Of a stretch of 20,620 bases of DNA, positions 1-8,969 are shown piece by piece. The stretch lies in the NCBI RefSeq assembly GCF_029067145.1, contig NZ_JAIEFA010000076.1, positions 1-20,620 on the forward strand, written 5' to 3'. Position numbers and translations under genes: made by a program. Numbering within the stretch: the first letter of the stretch is position 1; every line of letters begins with the position of its first letter. The notes under the pieces were generated by a model. That model was not told the DNA's origin and searched no databases. It worked only from the letters and a program-made list of their open reading frames with translations. Source of the DNA: Helicobacter sp. GTDB taxonomy: Bacteria > Campylobacterota > Campylobacteria > Campylobacterales > Helicobacteraceae.

Positions 1-1782
<1,782 letters not shown>

Positions 1783-1836
1783 AATCTTTGGGATTCGTCC
1801 TCGCGTCTCCCACCTCGTCCTTTTACAAAGGCTTCT

Positions 1837-1887
1837 CAATGACAGAAAGTCAGCGTCATTGCGAGGAGTGAAACGACGAAGCAATCT
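1837..1887. repeat. REP-like palindromic dispersed repeat
   Basis: The core at 1854-1887 begins CGTCATTGCGAGGAG and ends CGACGAAGCAATCT. It closely resembles a short palindromic element (GTCATTGCGAG...GAAGCAATC) that I know as dispersed in many bacterial genomes. Its outer arms ATTGC and GCAAT pair. A second, degenerate and inverted partner lies just upstream: CAATGAC (1837-1843) pairs exactly with GTCATTG (1855-1861). The word GGCTTCTCAAT occurs at 1760-1770, inside the end of the preceding gene, and again at 1830-1840. The element sits between two convergent genes and is more GC-rich than its surroundings. Copy number elsewhere cannot be seen here. Confidence 0.6.
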
Positions 1888-1904
1888 AAATAAAAGAATC
1901 TCGC

Positions 1905-2606
1905 CTAATCTATCCCACAAGAAGCGGCTAAAAGTTTGAATTTAAGCTCCGCGAGTTTCCAATCCTCTAGCGTGTCAATATCCTGCACACGCATAGGGGG
2001 TAGCACGATACTCACAGAATCCTCAAAGATATTTTCGCGATTCCACCAAGTTTGCGCAGTAGCGAAGTAAAACTGCCCCGCATCGTGGTAGATTTTCTCT
2101 AAATCTTGTGAGCGTTTGGAAAAATGCTCTTTAAAAAGCATTGCATTTTTGCCCTCTTGAATGCTAAAGGCACGGAAAGGAGAATAGTCATATTCCACCG
2201 CACTAAAGCAATAGCAATCTCGCGCTTCTTTTTGCGCTGTCGCATAGGCTTTTTGCAAATCTTTAAAGTCAAGCAGGGGCGCGGTGGCATATAGGCAACA
2301 CACCCAAAAATCCTCTTGATAGGCTTCTTGCAAGGATTCTATGGAATGCAATATCACAGCACGCGTGCTAGCATAATCATCACTTAGTTCCTCTGGTCGT
2401 TTAAGTGCACCAACCCCGCAATTTCTAGCAAATTCCAAAATCTCATTATCCTCGCTAGAGACAAGAATCTCGCGAAAGATTCCGCTGTTTTGCGCGTTTT
2501 GTATGCTATAAGAAAGGATAGGTTTGCCACAAAAATTTTTAAGATTCTTTCTTTTAATCCGCTTGCTTCCACCGCGCGCAGGGATAACGCACACACAAGA
2601 TTCCAT
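1905..2606 (-). CDS. pseF: Pseudaminic acid cytidylyltransferase
   Basis: This enzyme activates pseudaminic acid with CTP to CMP-pseudaminic acid, the last step before transfer to flagellin. The 233-residue protein has the nucleotide-binding motif IPARGGSKRIKRKN at residues 8-21. It also has the typical YHDAGQFY segment and, near the C terminus, DIDTLEDW with the metal-binding acidic residues of the CMP-sialate synthetase family. The frame is open 13 codons further upstream (to 2645), but that would run into pseC. The ATG at 2606 lies 1 nt after the pseC stop and has an AAGGG ribosome site about 9 nt upstream, so I chose it. It is the last gene of the pseB-pseC-pseF operon. A CMP-Neu5Ac or CMP-legionaminate synthetase is the alternative, but the pseB/pseC context favours pseudaminate. 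Confidence 0.9.
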   Translation of the reverse strand: MESCVCVIPARGGSKRIKRKNLKNFCGKPILSYSIQNAQNSGIFREILVSSEDNEILEFARNCGVGALKRPEELSDDYASTRAVILHSIESLQEAYQEDFWVCCLYATAPLLDFKDLQKAYATAQKEARDCYCFSAVEYDYSPFRAFSIQEGKNAMLFKEHFSKRSQDLEKIYHDAGQFYFATAQTWWNRENIFEDSVSIVLPPMRVQDIDTLEDWKLAELKFKLLAASCGID

Positions 2607-2607
2607 T

Positions 2608-3768
2608 TTAGCCCTTTTTGCACACAGATTTTTGTAGAATCGCAATCACTTTTTGCTGTTCTTGCTCGCTTAAGGTTGGGAAAAGCGGCAGAGAAATTGC
2701 ATTTTTGTAATAGGATTCTGCCTTTTTGAAGTCGCCTTTTTTGAATCCGAATTGCCGATAAAAAGGTTGCAAGTGAATCGGGATATAATGCACTTGCGCA
2801 CCGATTCCAGCCGCTTGTAATTTGTCAAACAATTCTTTGCGCGTAATTCCGCTTTTTTTGGTGAGCACAATCACATACAAATGAAATGCGCTGTAATTAT
2901 GGGGCGCGACAAAAGGTGTAATCAGTTCCAAATCCCTCAAGTTTTCGTTATAGGTTTTTACTAGCGCGTTGCGTGTGCGCACATAATCTTCTAGTCGCGC
3001 TAATTGCGAGATTCCAAGTGCGGCGTGCAACTCACTTAAGCGGTAATTAAAGCCCAAGAATTGTTGCTCATAATACCAAGCCCCAGTATTTTTGCCCTTG
3101 AATTTTTTTGCGTCTTTTGTGATTCCGTGGCTTTTGAATATTTGCATTTTTCTTGCGTATTTTTCGTTATTTGTCGTGGCGATTCCGCCCTCTGCGCAAG
3201 TAATGATTTTAACAGGGTGGAAGCTAAAAATCGTAATATCGCTAAACTTACAACAACCAATGGGAAATTTGCGATAACTCCCGCCAAGCGCGTGTGAAGC
3301 GTCTTCTATGATTTTAAAGCGATAGATTTGACTTAAGCGGTAAATTTCTCTCATCTCGCAGCTTTGTCCGGCAAAATGCACGGCTACAAGCACTTTGGGT
3401 AATTTGTGTTTGGGGGTATTTTTGAGTTTTTTCTCTAACGCTTTTGTGTCTAAATTGTAGGTTCGCGCATCAATATCTACAAAATCTACTTTTGCACCGC
3501 AATAGATTCCACAATTTGCGCTTGCAACAAAGCTATTGGGTGTCGTCCAGAGCCAATCTCCTTTGCCCAAGCCTAGAGCAAGGGCGGCACAATGCAATGC
3601 GGAAGTTGCACTATTGAAACTCACGCCAAATTGTGCGCCCACTTTACTTGCTATCTTTTCTTCAAACTCTTGCGCCTTAGGTCCTTGCGTAATCAAGGGA
3701 GACTTAAGGGCTTCTACAACTGCATTAATATCCGATTCTATAATTTCTTGTTTGCCATAAGGAATCAT
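2608..3768 (-). CDS. pseC: UDP-4-amino-4,6-dideoxy-N-acetyl-beta-L-altrosamine transaminase
   Basis: This PLP-dependent aminotransferase (DegT/DnrJ/EryC1 family) aminates C4 of the PseB product, using glutamate as donor; it is step two of pseudaminic acid synthesis in the cytoplasm. The 386-residue protein is of normal family length. The PLP-binding Lys is K187 in FSFHPVKIIT, followed by the typical AEGGI. The cofactor-contacting acidic pair is E155-D156 in IIEDASHALGG, and NSATSALH (52-59) is the phosphate-binding segment. Its ATG overlaps the pseB stop in an ATGA junction (3765-3768), which implies translational coupling. The short spacing to pseF supports a single transcript. Confidence 0.95.
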   Translation of the reverse strand: MIPYGKQEIIESDINAVVEALKSPLITQGPKAQEFEEKIASKVGAQFGVSFNSATSALHCAALALGLGKGDWLWTTPNSFVASANCGIYCGAKVDFVDIDARTYNLDTKALEKKLKNTPKHKLPKVLVAVHFAGQSCEMREIYRLSQIYRFKIIEDASHALGGSYRKFPIGCCKFSDITIFSFHPVKIITCAEGGIATTNNEKYARKMQIFKSHGITKDAKKFKGKNTGAWYYEQQFLGFNYRLSELHAALGISQLARLEDYVRTRNALVKTYNENLRDLELITPFVAPHNYSAFHLYVIVLTKKSGITRKELFDKLQAAGIGAQVHYIPIHLQPFYRQFGFKKGDFKKAESYYKNAISLPLFPTLSEQEQQKVIAILQKSVCKKG

Positions 3769-4751
3769 TGTAGTAACTCCAAAAATTCCTCACGACTTAA
3801 CCATTGTTTATTTGTGCCAGAATCGTAAGAAAACCCGCGTGGGACTAGTTTTCCACTCTCGCCAAGAGCGTTTTTGCTAAAGTCGGTAATGAAGCTAAAC
3901 TGAATCGTAGGCGCAATGACATAATAGTCTTGAAATTCATAGGTAATATGGCTATCATCGCTTGGACACATTGTTTCGTGTATTTTTTCACCCGGTCGGA
4001 TTCCGATAATTTTATGAGGTAGGTTTGGAGCGAGGGCATTTGCGACTTCTGTCATTTTCATTGAGGGAATCTTAGGGACAAAGGTTTCGCCACCTTTCAT
4101 TCTTTCAAAGTTTTTCAAAACAAAATCTACTCCTTGTTGCAAAGTAATCATAAATCTTGTCATTTCCTTATCGGTAATAGGCAATTCTTTTGCACCTTCA
4201 GCAATGAGCTTTTGAAAAAACGGCACAACCGAACCGCGCGAGCCAATGACATTGCCATAGCGCACGACAGAAAAGCGCGTTTTGCGTGTCCCAGCAATAT
4301 TGTTTGCTGCGACAAAAAGCTTATCGCTTGCTAATTTTGTCGCCCCATAGAGATTGATAGGATTTGCCGCCTTATCGGTGGAAAGCGCAATGACTTTTGA
4401 GATTCCATTTGCTAAGGCTGCACTGATGACATTTTGAGCTCCATAAATATTTGTCTTAATGCACTCTGTTGGATTGTATTCTGCGGCAGGAACTTGTTTG
4501 AGTGCTGCAGCGTGAATGATGTAATCAATCCCGATAGTTGCTTCTTTAAGTCTATTCTCATCGCGCACATCGCCTAGAAAATAGCGCATACAAGGCGCGT
4601 TGTAGGTTTGTGCCATTTCGTATTGTTTCAACTCATCGCGCGAGAAAATTACGATTTTTTTAGGTTTATAACGTTGTAGTAGGGTTTTGGTATAGCATTT
4701 GCCAAAACTCCCTGTGCCACCAGTAATTAGAATACTTTTATCATTGAACAT
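3765..4751 (-). CDS. pseB: UDP-N-acetylglucosamine 4,6-dehydratase (inverting)
   Basis: This is the first committed enzyme of pseudaminic acid synthesis: UDP-GlcNAc to UDP-2-acetamido-2,6-dideoxy-beta-L-arabino-hexos-4-ulose, with C5 inversion. The 328-residue protein is a short-chain dehydrogenase fold. It has the NADP-binding GGTGSFG at residues 11-17, AAALKQVPAAEYNP at 81-94, and the catalytic set D126-K127 (STDKAAN) with Y135 and K139 (YGATK), as in the known PseB/FlaA1 family. The ATG at 4751 has AAGG about 8 nt upstream and a TATAAT element about 32 nt upstream. It is first in the operon with pseC and pseF; pseG, pseH and pseI are not in this window. Confidence 0.95.
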   Translation of the reverse strand: MFNDKSILITGGTGSFGKCYTKTLLQRYKPKKIVIFSRDELKQYEMAQTYNAPCMRYFLGDVRDENRLKEATIGIDYIIHAAALKQVPAAEYNPTECIKTNIYGAQNVISAALANGISKVIALSTDKAANPINLYGATKLASDKLFVAANNIAGTRKTRFSVVRYGNVIGSRGSVVPFFQKLIAEGAKELPITDKEMTRFMITLQQGVDFVLKNFERMKGGETFVPKIPSMKMTEVANALAPNLPHKIIGIRPGEKIHETMCPSDDSHITYEFQDYYVIAPTIQFSFITDFSKNALGESGKLVPRGFSYDSGTNKQWLSREEFLELLQ

Positions 4752-4782
4752 TTTGCACCTTATGTAAAGAAAATAAAGCTTA

Positions 4783-4788
4783 ATTATA
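4783..4788 (-). promoter_or_regulatory. -10 element of the pseBCF promoter
   Basis: On the minus strand this reads TATAAT, an exact sigma70-type -10 box, about 32 nt before the pseB ATG. No clear -35 is seen, which is normal for Campylobacterota housekeeping promoters. It does not resemble the sigma54 (GG-N10-GC) or sigma28 flagellar promoters, so constitutive rather than flagellar-timed transcription is likely. The box overlaps the stop codon of the candidate gene scrap behind purB. Confidence 0.65.
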
Positions 4789-4898
4789 CTACAAAATCCG
4801 ATATTTCATTATTTTTGATGTAGATTGCCGCGCCGACAAATCCAGCTTGCAAGGATAAGAGTGGGCTGTCATAGCCTCCAAATGAGGCTTTGTAAGGG
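4784..4898 (-). pseudogene. Possible 3' scrap of a lost gene behind purB
   Basis: Immediately after the purB stop, on the same strand, an open frame reads with few odd codons: SPYKASFGGYDSPLLSL, then QAGFVGAAIYIKNN, ending in TAA at 4784-4786. No start codon precedes it. The frame runs only a few codons back into purB before a stop. The composition and the AGFVGAA segment look like the C-terminal end of a real protein and recall, weakly, the C terminus of ROK-type sugar kinases. It may be what remains after a deletion joined purB to the end of another gene. Chance is a real alternative for 38 codons. A small hairpin (AGCCTC at 4873-4878, GAGGCT at 4884-4889) lies within it. Confidence 0.3.
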
Positions 4899-6227
4899 CT
4901 AACCAAACACGCGTTTGAAAATCGCTTCTACATTTTTAGTGTAATAGCTAAATTCAAAACATTCTTTGATAGCGTTTTCGCCGATTAACCCAACCAATTC
5001 GGAATCGGACAATAGATATTGCAAATAAAGAGATTCTCCTTTGTCGTTTAGAGCGGCTTTACCCTCTTGTAAATCTGCCCATACTTTCATTGCGTTGCGT
5101 TGCACGATTTTATAGGCGTTTTCACGACTGACGCCCTTTTTGGGAAGTTCTAGTAAAATGCGTTGTGAAAAGACAAGTCCGCCTGTTAGGTTGAGGTTTT
5201 TCATCATATTTTTAGGATAGACAACAAGCTTATCTAACAAGCCGCTTAGGCGATGAAGCATAAAATCCGTGGTAATAAAAGAATCGGGCAAAATAAACCG
5301 CTCCACGCTAGAATGGCTGATGTCGCGCTCGTGCCATAACGCGACATTTTCCATAGCCGGAATCGCAAAAGAGCGAATCATACGACAAAGTCCGGTAATG
5401 TTTTCGCTCAACACGGGATTCCGTTTGTGTGGCATTGCGCTACTTCCTTTTTGCCCTTGTGAAAAATATTCCTCTGCCTCATAGACTTCGGTACGTTGTA
5501 AATGCCGAATCTCTACGGCAATTTTCTCACAACTGCTCGCAAGCAATGCCAAATCACTGATAAGTCTCGCGTAGCGGTCTCTTTGAATCACTTGATTGCT
5601 AGCGGGAGCGGCTTTTAGCCCTAAATCCTCGCAGACAAGTTCTTCTAGCTCCATAGGCGTATGTGCAAGATTGCCCATCGCACCGCTTAACTGCCCCACT
5701 GAAATCACTTCTAGGGTGGCTTCTAATGCTTTCAAATGTCGCTTGATTTCATCATACCAAATCGCACAAACAAGCCCAAAAGTAATGGGTTCGCCGTGGA
5801 TTCCGTGAGAGCGTCCCACCATTAAGGTTTCCTTGTGCTCTAGTGCTCTCTTTTTAATCACTTCACATAAAGACTTAACATCTTCTATAATGATTTTTAA
5901 GGAATCCCGCATTTGAAGTGCCACTGCGGTGTCAATGCAATCGCTTGAAGTAATGCCATAATGAAACCAACGAGATTCCTCACCCAAGGATTCCGCGACA
6001 CTTGTCGTAAAAGCGATTAAATCGTGTTTGGTAACCGCTTCAATTTCGTCAATTCTCGCAATATCAAATTTTGCATTTTTACAGATTTTTTCACAATCAC
6101 TATCAGGAATTAACCCAAGTTTATTCCACCCTCTTACCAATGCCTTTTCTACTTCTAGCCAAGCAGAATATTTCGCATTTAGGTCCCAAAGCCCTTTCAT
6201 CTCTTCTCTCGCATATCTTTCTACCAT
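4899..6227 (-). CDS. purB: Adenylosuccinate lyase
   Basis: PurB acts twice in purine synthesis: it cleaves SAICAR to AICAR and adenylosuccinate to AMP, releasing fumarate each time. The 442-residue protein is of normal length and belongs to the fumarase/aspartase superfamily. Its signature loop GSSAMPHKRNP is at residues 261-271, catalytic His is in GRSHG (138-142), and TSSDCIDT is at 93-100. The start MVERYAREEM is typical of the family, and an AAGGA ribosome site lies about 7 nt upstream. It is transcribed away from the RluA-type gene through a shared 63-nt region holding a palindrome. No downstream gene follows in the same operon except the possible scrap at 4784-4898. Confidence 0.95.
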   Translation of the reverse strand: MVERYAREEMKGLWDLNAKYSAWLEVEKALVRGWNKLGLIPDSDCEKICKNAKFDIARIDEIEAVTKHDLIAFTTSVAESLGEESRWFHYGITSSDCIDTAVALQMRDSLKIIIEDVKSLCEVIKKRALEHKETLMVGRSHGIHGEPITFGLVCAIWYDEIKRHLKALEATLEVISVGQLSGAMGNLAHTPMELEELVCEDLGLKAAPASNQVIQRDRYARLISDLALLASSCEKIAVEIRHLQRTEVYEAEEYFSQGQKGSSAMPHKRNPVLSENITGLCRMIRSFAIPAMENVALWHERDISHSSVERFILPDSFITTDFMLHRLSGLLDKLVVYPKNMMKNLNLTGGLVFSQRILLELPKKGVSRENAYKIVQRNAMKVWADLQEGKAALNDKGESLYLQYLLSDSELVGLIGENAIKECFEFSYYTKNVEAIFKRVFG

Positions 6228-6247
6228 TTTGAATCCTTACTTTAAGG

Positions 6248-6269
6248 TATGTTAAAATATACTAACATA
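6248..6269. promoter_or_regulatory. Divergent promoter with 7-bp inverted repeat, purB / RluA-type gene
   Basis: The 63-nt gap between the two divergent genes holds a perfect inverted repeat, TATGTTA (6248-6254) and TAACATA (6263-6269), with 8 nt between the arms. The spacer contains -10-like boxes for both directions: TATACT at 6258-6263 on the plus strand, and TATATT or TATTTT over the same bases on the minus strand. A dimeric regulator binding here could silence both genes. The architecture is seen; the regulator is unknown. Confidence 0.45.
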
Positions 6270-6290
6270 ATCCTACTTAAAAGTTACAAA

Positions 6291-7328
6291 ATGCCCTTTG
6301 TTTTGAAAGAATTTCCGATTCCAAAACCAATGAAAGCTTATCAATTCTTAATGCAATGTTTGCATTGGAGTATGGCGCAATCGCAAAGATACATTAATAA
6401 AGGCAAAGTAATTTATCAGGGCAAACCCCTAAACAACAATGAAAAAGCCAAGATATTGGAAAAAAGCGTTTGTGTCCTCCTGTTTGAAGCAGATTCTGTC
6501 GGGTTAAAACCCATTTATGAGAATGAACATTTCGCGCTTTTTGATAAGCCCGCTAAAATGCTCATTCACCCCAAAGGGAGATTTGCACACCATAGCTTTG
6601 TTGATGAGGTGCGCTCTCTTTATGGTGCAGAGGCTAGCTTAGTGCATCGCATTGACAAGGAGACTAGCGGGCTTGTGCTTGTGGGCAAGCATTCACGCAG
6701 TATTGCAAGGCTTGGTGCAATGTTTGCACATCATCATATCACAAAAGAATATCTAGCTCTTGTGCGTGGGGATTTGAGTAAAAGTAATTGGAGAGGAAGG
6801 GATTTTTGCCTCTCTTTGCCGCTTGCAACACAGCCAAAAGGTGGGGATTTGTGCGTGCGTTCTAAGTTTTTGGGGCAGAGGGGGACAGAATCACTATCCT
6901 TTAAGGAGGCAAAAAGTGAATTTGAAATGTTGGGAGTGTTGGATTTTTGCTCACAAAAATCTTTTGGCGGAGATTCTAACCCGCAAACTATGCCTTGCAC
7001 TTTGTTAAAAGTGTGTCCAAAAAGTGGGCGTACACATCAGATTCGTTTGCATTTGTATGCGCTTGGTTTTCCGATTTTGGGGGACCCTCTCTATGGAGCA
7101 TTAGACACGCATAGTCGGGAATATTTGGACGCGGAATTTATCACCGCAAAGTCCGCAAACTCACAGAATCTTTCCCACGATTCTTTATGCGGTTTAAGTA
7201 ATACGAAGCGACAGGCTTACTTTGGGGCAACGCGCTTAATGTTGCACGCTTATCGCTTAAAATTTAATTTTGAGGGCAAAACCTATGATTTTCAAAGTAG
7301 CAAAGACTTTGAGATTCCATTCTCTTGA
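6291..7328 (+). CDS. RluA-family pseudouridine synthase
   Basis: This enzyme isomerises uridine to pseudouridine in rRNA or tRNA; the target base cannot be told from sequence. The 345-residue protein has an N-terminal S4-like RNA-binding segment (about 14-60, with RYINKGKV). The catalytic domain follows, with HRIDKETSG at 119-127 (catalytic Asp D122) and the late motif CPKSGRTHQIRLH (242-254) with GDPLYGA. A stretch at about 163-235 is variable. An ATG at 6249 is in frame, but it lies in the divergent promoter region upstream of the TATACT box. The ATG at 6291 begins a sensible protein, so I prefer it. The gene stands alone. RluC, RluD and TruC-type members are hard to separate by eye, so no symbol is given. 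Confidence 0.88.
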   Translation: MPFVLKEFPIPKPMKAYQFLMQCLHWSMAQSQRYINKGKVIYQGKPLNNNEKAKILEKSVCVLLFEADSVGLKPIYENEHFALFDKPAKMLIHPKGRFAHHSFVDEVRSLYGAEASLVHRIDKETSGLVLVGKHSRSIARLGAMFAHHHITKEYLALVRGDLSKSNWRGRDFCLSLPLATQPKGGDLCVRSKFLGQRGTESLSFKEAKSEFEMLGVLDFCSQKSFGGDSNPQTMPCTLLKVCPKSGRTHQIRLHLYALGFPILGDPLYGALDTHSREYLDAEFITAKSANSQNLSHDSLCGLSNTKRQAYFGATRLMLHAYRLKFNFEGKTYDFQSSKDFEIPFS

Positions 7329-7403
7329 AATTTTGGTTTAGATTCTAGCCACAAAATGCTTGCGCAACTGCCCAACTCAAAAAAGTAGATAGAATCCAAA
7401 TTT

Positions 7404-7444
7404 AAAAGAATTTCCCTTTCAATTCTTTTGCATAAGGGATTTTT
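7404..7444 (+). terminator. Probable terminator between convergent RluA-type gene and gltX
   Basis: Two overlapping hairpins sit in the 121-nt convergent gap. AAAAGAATT (7404-7412) pairs with AATTCTTTT (7421-7429). TCCCTT (7413-7418) pairs with AAGGGA (7434-7439), followed at once by TTTTT (7440-7444), which suits plus-strand termination after the RluA-type gene. The AT-only first stem could also serve the minus strand. A further inverted pair, GATTCTA (7341-7347) and TAGAATC (7390-7396), encloses the region. Confidence 0.5.
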
Positions 7445-7449
7445 GGGTT

Positions 7450-8856
7450 TTAAGAATCGCTTTTGCTTAAAGCCTCTAATGCTTTCTTGATTCTCTCTAA
7501 GACGGCTTCAGCTCCTAATGTGCTCATCAAAGGTGCGATTCCAACTCCACCAGGTGAGCCGAGCAAAGCAAATCGCAAAGGCATAAAAAAGCTTTTTGCC
7601 TTGATTCCTTGAAAATCCGCAAAAGTCGCAATTTCTTGCTCTGTTTCTTGCACATTTTCAAAAGGTTTTTTTAGAGATTGCAAATAAATCATAAATTCTT
7701 TTAAAAGATGAATATTCTCCTCATTCTTGACTTTTTGGAGCATTTTTTCGTCATAAGTTACGACAGAAGCCAAACAGGTTTTTAGGATTTCAACAAATTC
7801 TAAGAGAGTTTTGGAACGTTCTTTAATCTCTGGATATAGAATTTCTTGCGCACGCAAATTCGGAATTTCTGTGCCATAAAAAGGCAATAATGTATTGATT
7901 TGTTTGCAGTCTAGTTGGTGTAAATAATGTGAGTTTAGCCACAAAAGCTTTTCTTTATTATAGGCAGAGGGTGCGCTATTTAAGCTATTAGGATTAAAGA
8001 AATCTAACATTTCTTGCATAGAAAAAATTTCTTGGTCTCCGTGACTCCAACCCAAACGCACGAGAAAATTTAATAAAGCTTGGGGCAGGAAGCCTAGAGT
8101 TTTGTATTCCATAACACTCATTGCGCCATCGCGTTTGCTAAGTTTTTGCCCTTGAGGATTAAGAATCATTGGCACATGATAAAATCGCGGAATCACAAAA
8201 CTTAATGCTTGGTAAAGAATGATTTGCTTAGGGGTGTTGCTCAAATGGTCATCGCCACGAATCACATCTGTTACTCCCATAAGTGCGTCATCAATGGTTA
8301 CGACGAAGTTGTAAGTGGGTGTGCCATCACTGCGCGCGATGATGAAATCGTCTAATTCTTTTGCCGCGATTCTGATTTCGCCTTTGACGCCATCAAGGAA
8401 GCAGATTTCCCCTTCTGTGGGTGCTTTAATACGCACGACAGGTTTCACTCCCGCAGGTGGCGTGCCTGTAAAATCACGATAGCGGTTGTCGTATTTCCAT
8501 ACTTGTCCTTTGGCTTCTGCCTCTTTACGATTCTTGTCTAATTCTTCTTTTTGCATATAGCAATAATACGCTTTTCCCTCTTTTAACAAGCGGTCAATGT
8601 ATTCTTGATAGAGCGGGAATCTTTGACTTTGATAAACGACTTCGCCATCATAATCCATTCCAACCCAAGCAAATGCCTGCAAAATCGCTTCTTTAGCGTC
8701 TATTGAATTGCGTGCCAAATCCGTATCTTCAATGCGTAAGAGAAATTTTCCGCCATTTGCCCTTGCATAAAGATAGTTAAAAAGCGCAGTGCGTAAGCCA
8801 CCGATATGTAAATAACCCGTAGGAGAAGGTGCAAATCTTGTTACAATTTTGCTCAT
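7450..8856 (-). CDS. gltX: Glutamyl-tRNA synthetase
   Basis: This class I synthetase charges tRNA-Glu with glutamate in the cytoplasm. The 468-residue protein has the HIGH-type motif HIGG at 17-20 in FAPSPTGYLHIGGLR, the GIRGDDH-like VIRGDDHLSN at 198-207, and the KMSKS-type motif KLSKR at 238-242 followed by DGA. Helicobacter species often carry two copies, GltX1 (charges tRNA-Glu) and GltX2 (misacylates tRNA-Gln for GatCAB). The canonical N terminus and KLSKRDGA make this look like the ordinary GltX1 type, but that is inference. AAGGAAT precedes the ATG. It is a single gene: the cytochrome upstream ends in its own terminator. Confidence 0.93.
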   Translation of the reverse strand: MSKIVTRFAPSPTGYLHIGGLRTALFNYLYARANGGKFLLRIEDTDLARNSIDAKEAILQAFAWVGMDYDGEVVYQSQRFPLYQEYIDRLLKEGKAYYCYMQKEELDKNRKEAEAKGQVWKYDNRYRDFTGTPPAGVKPVVRIKAPTEGEICFLDGVKGEIRIAAKELDDFIIARSDGTPTYNFVVTIDDALMGVTDVIRGDDHLSNTPKQIILYQALSFVIPRFYHVPMILNPQGQKLSKRDGAMSVMEYKTLGFLPQALLNFLVRLGWSHGDQEIFSMQEMLDFFNPNSLNSAPSAYNKEKLLWLNSHYLHQLDCKQINTLLPFYGTEIPNLRAQEILYPEIKERSKTLLEFVEILKTCLASVVTYDEKMLQKVKNEENIHLLKEFMIYLQSLKKPFENVQETEQEIATFADFQGIKAKSFFMPLRFALLGSPGGVGIAPLMSTLGAEAVLERIKKALEALSKSDS

Positions 8857-8886
8857 ATTATTCCTTAAAGTTTATGTGATTTACAG

Positions 8887-8903
8887 AATCTTAACTTAAG
8901 ATT
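8887..8903. promoter_or_regulatory. 17-bp palindrome upstream of gltX
   Basis: AATCTTAACTTAAGATT is a perfect palindrome around a central C, about 31-47 nt upstream of the gltX ATG. On the minus strand it includes TAAGAT, a possible -10 box. It could be an operator or a leader hairpin. With 8-bp AT-rich arms, a chance match somewhere in 20 kb is not negligible. Confidence 0.3.
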
Positions 8904-8929
8904 GCTGAAATTTTTGCTTAAAAATTCTT

Positions 8930-8969
8930 ACTAAAAAGTAGAGGAGTTTTACATTCTTTTAAAAGTCCT
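8930..8969 (-). terminator. Probable terminator of the cytochrome c gene
   Basis: On the minus strand, directly after the cytochrome stop, AGGACTTTT (8961-8969) pairs with AAAACTCCT (8942-8950), with one C-C mismatch and a 10-nt loop. Four bases later follows TTTTT. Position and U-run fit a rho-independent terminator separating this gene from gltX. Confidence 0.5.

Noticed and set aside
2607..2645. pseF starting at 2645, overlapping pseC
   Set aside because: The 13 extra residues are not family-like, and the ATG at 2606 has a good ribosome site and begins the conserved N terminus.
4873..4889. AGCCTC/GAGGCT hairpin as purB terminator
   Set aside because: The stem is only 6 bp and no U-run follows on the minus strand.
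6249..6290. RluA-type protein starting at 6249
   Set aside because: That ATG lies inside the palindrome, upstream of the best -10 box, and would add 14 atypical residues.
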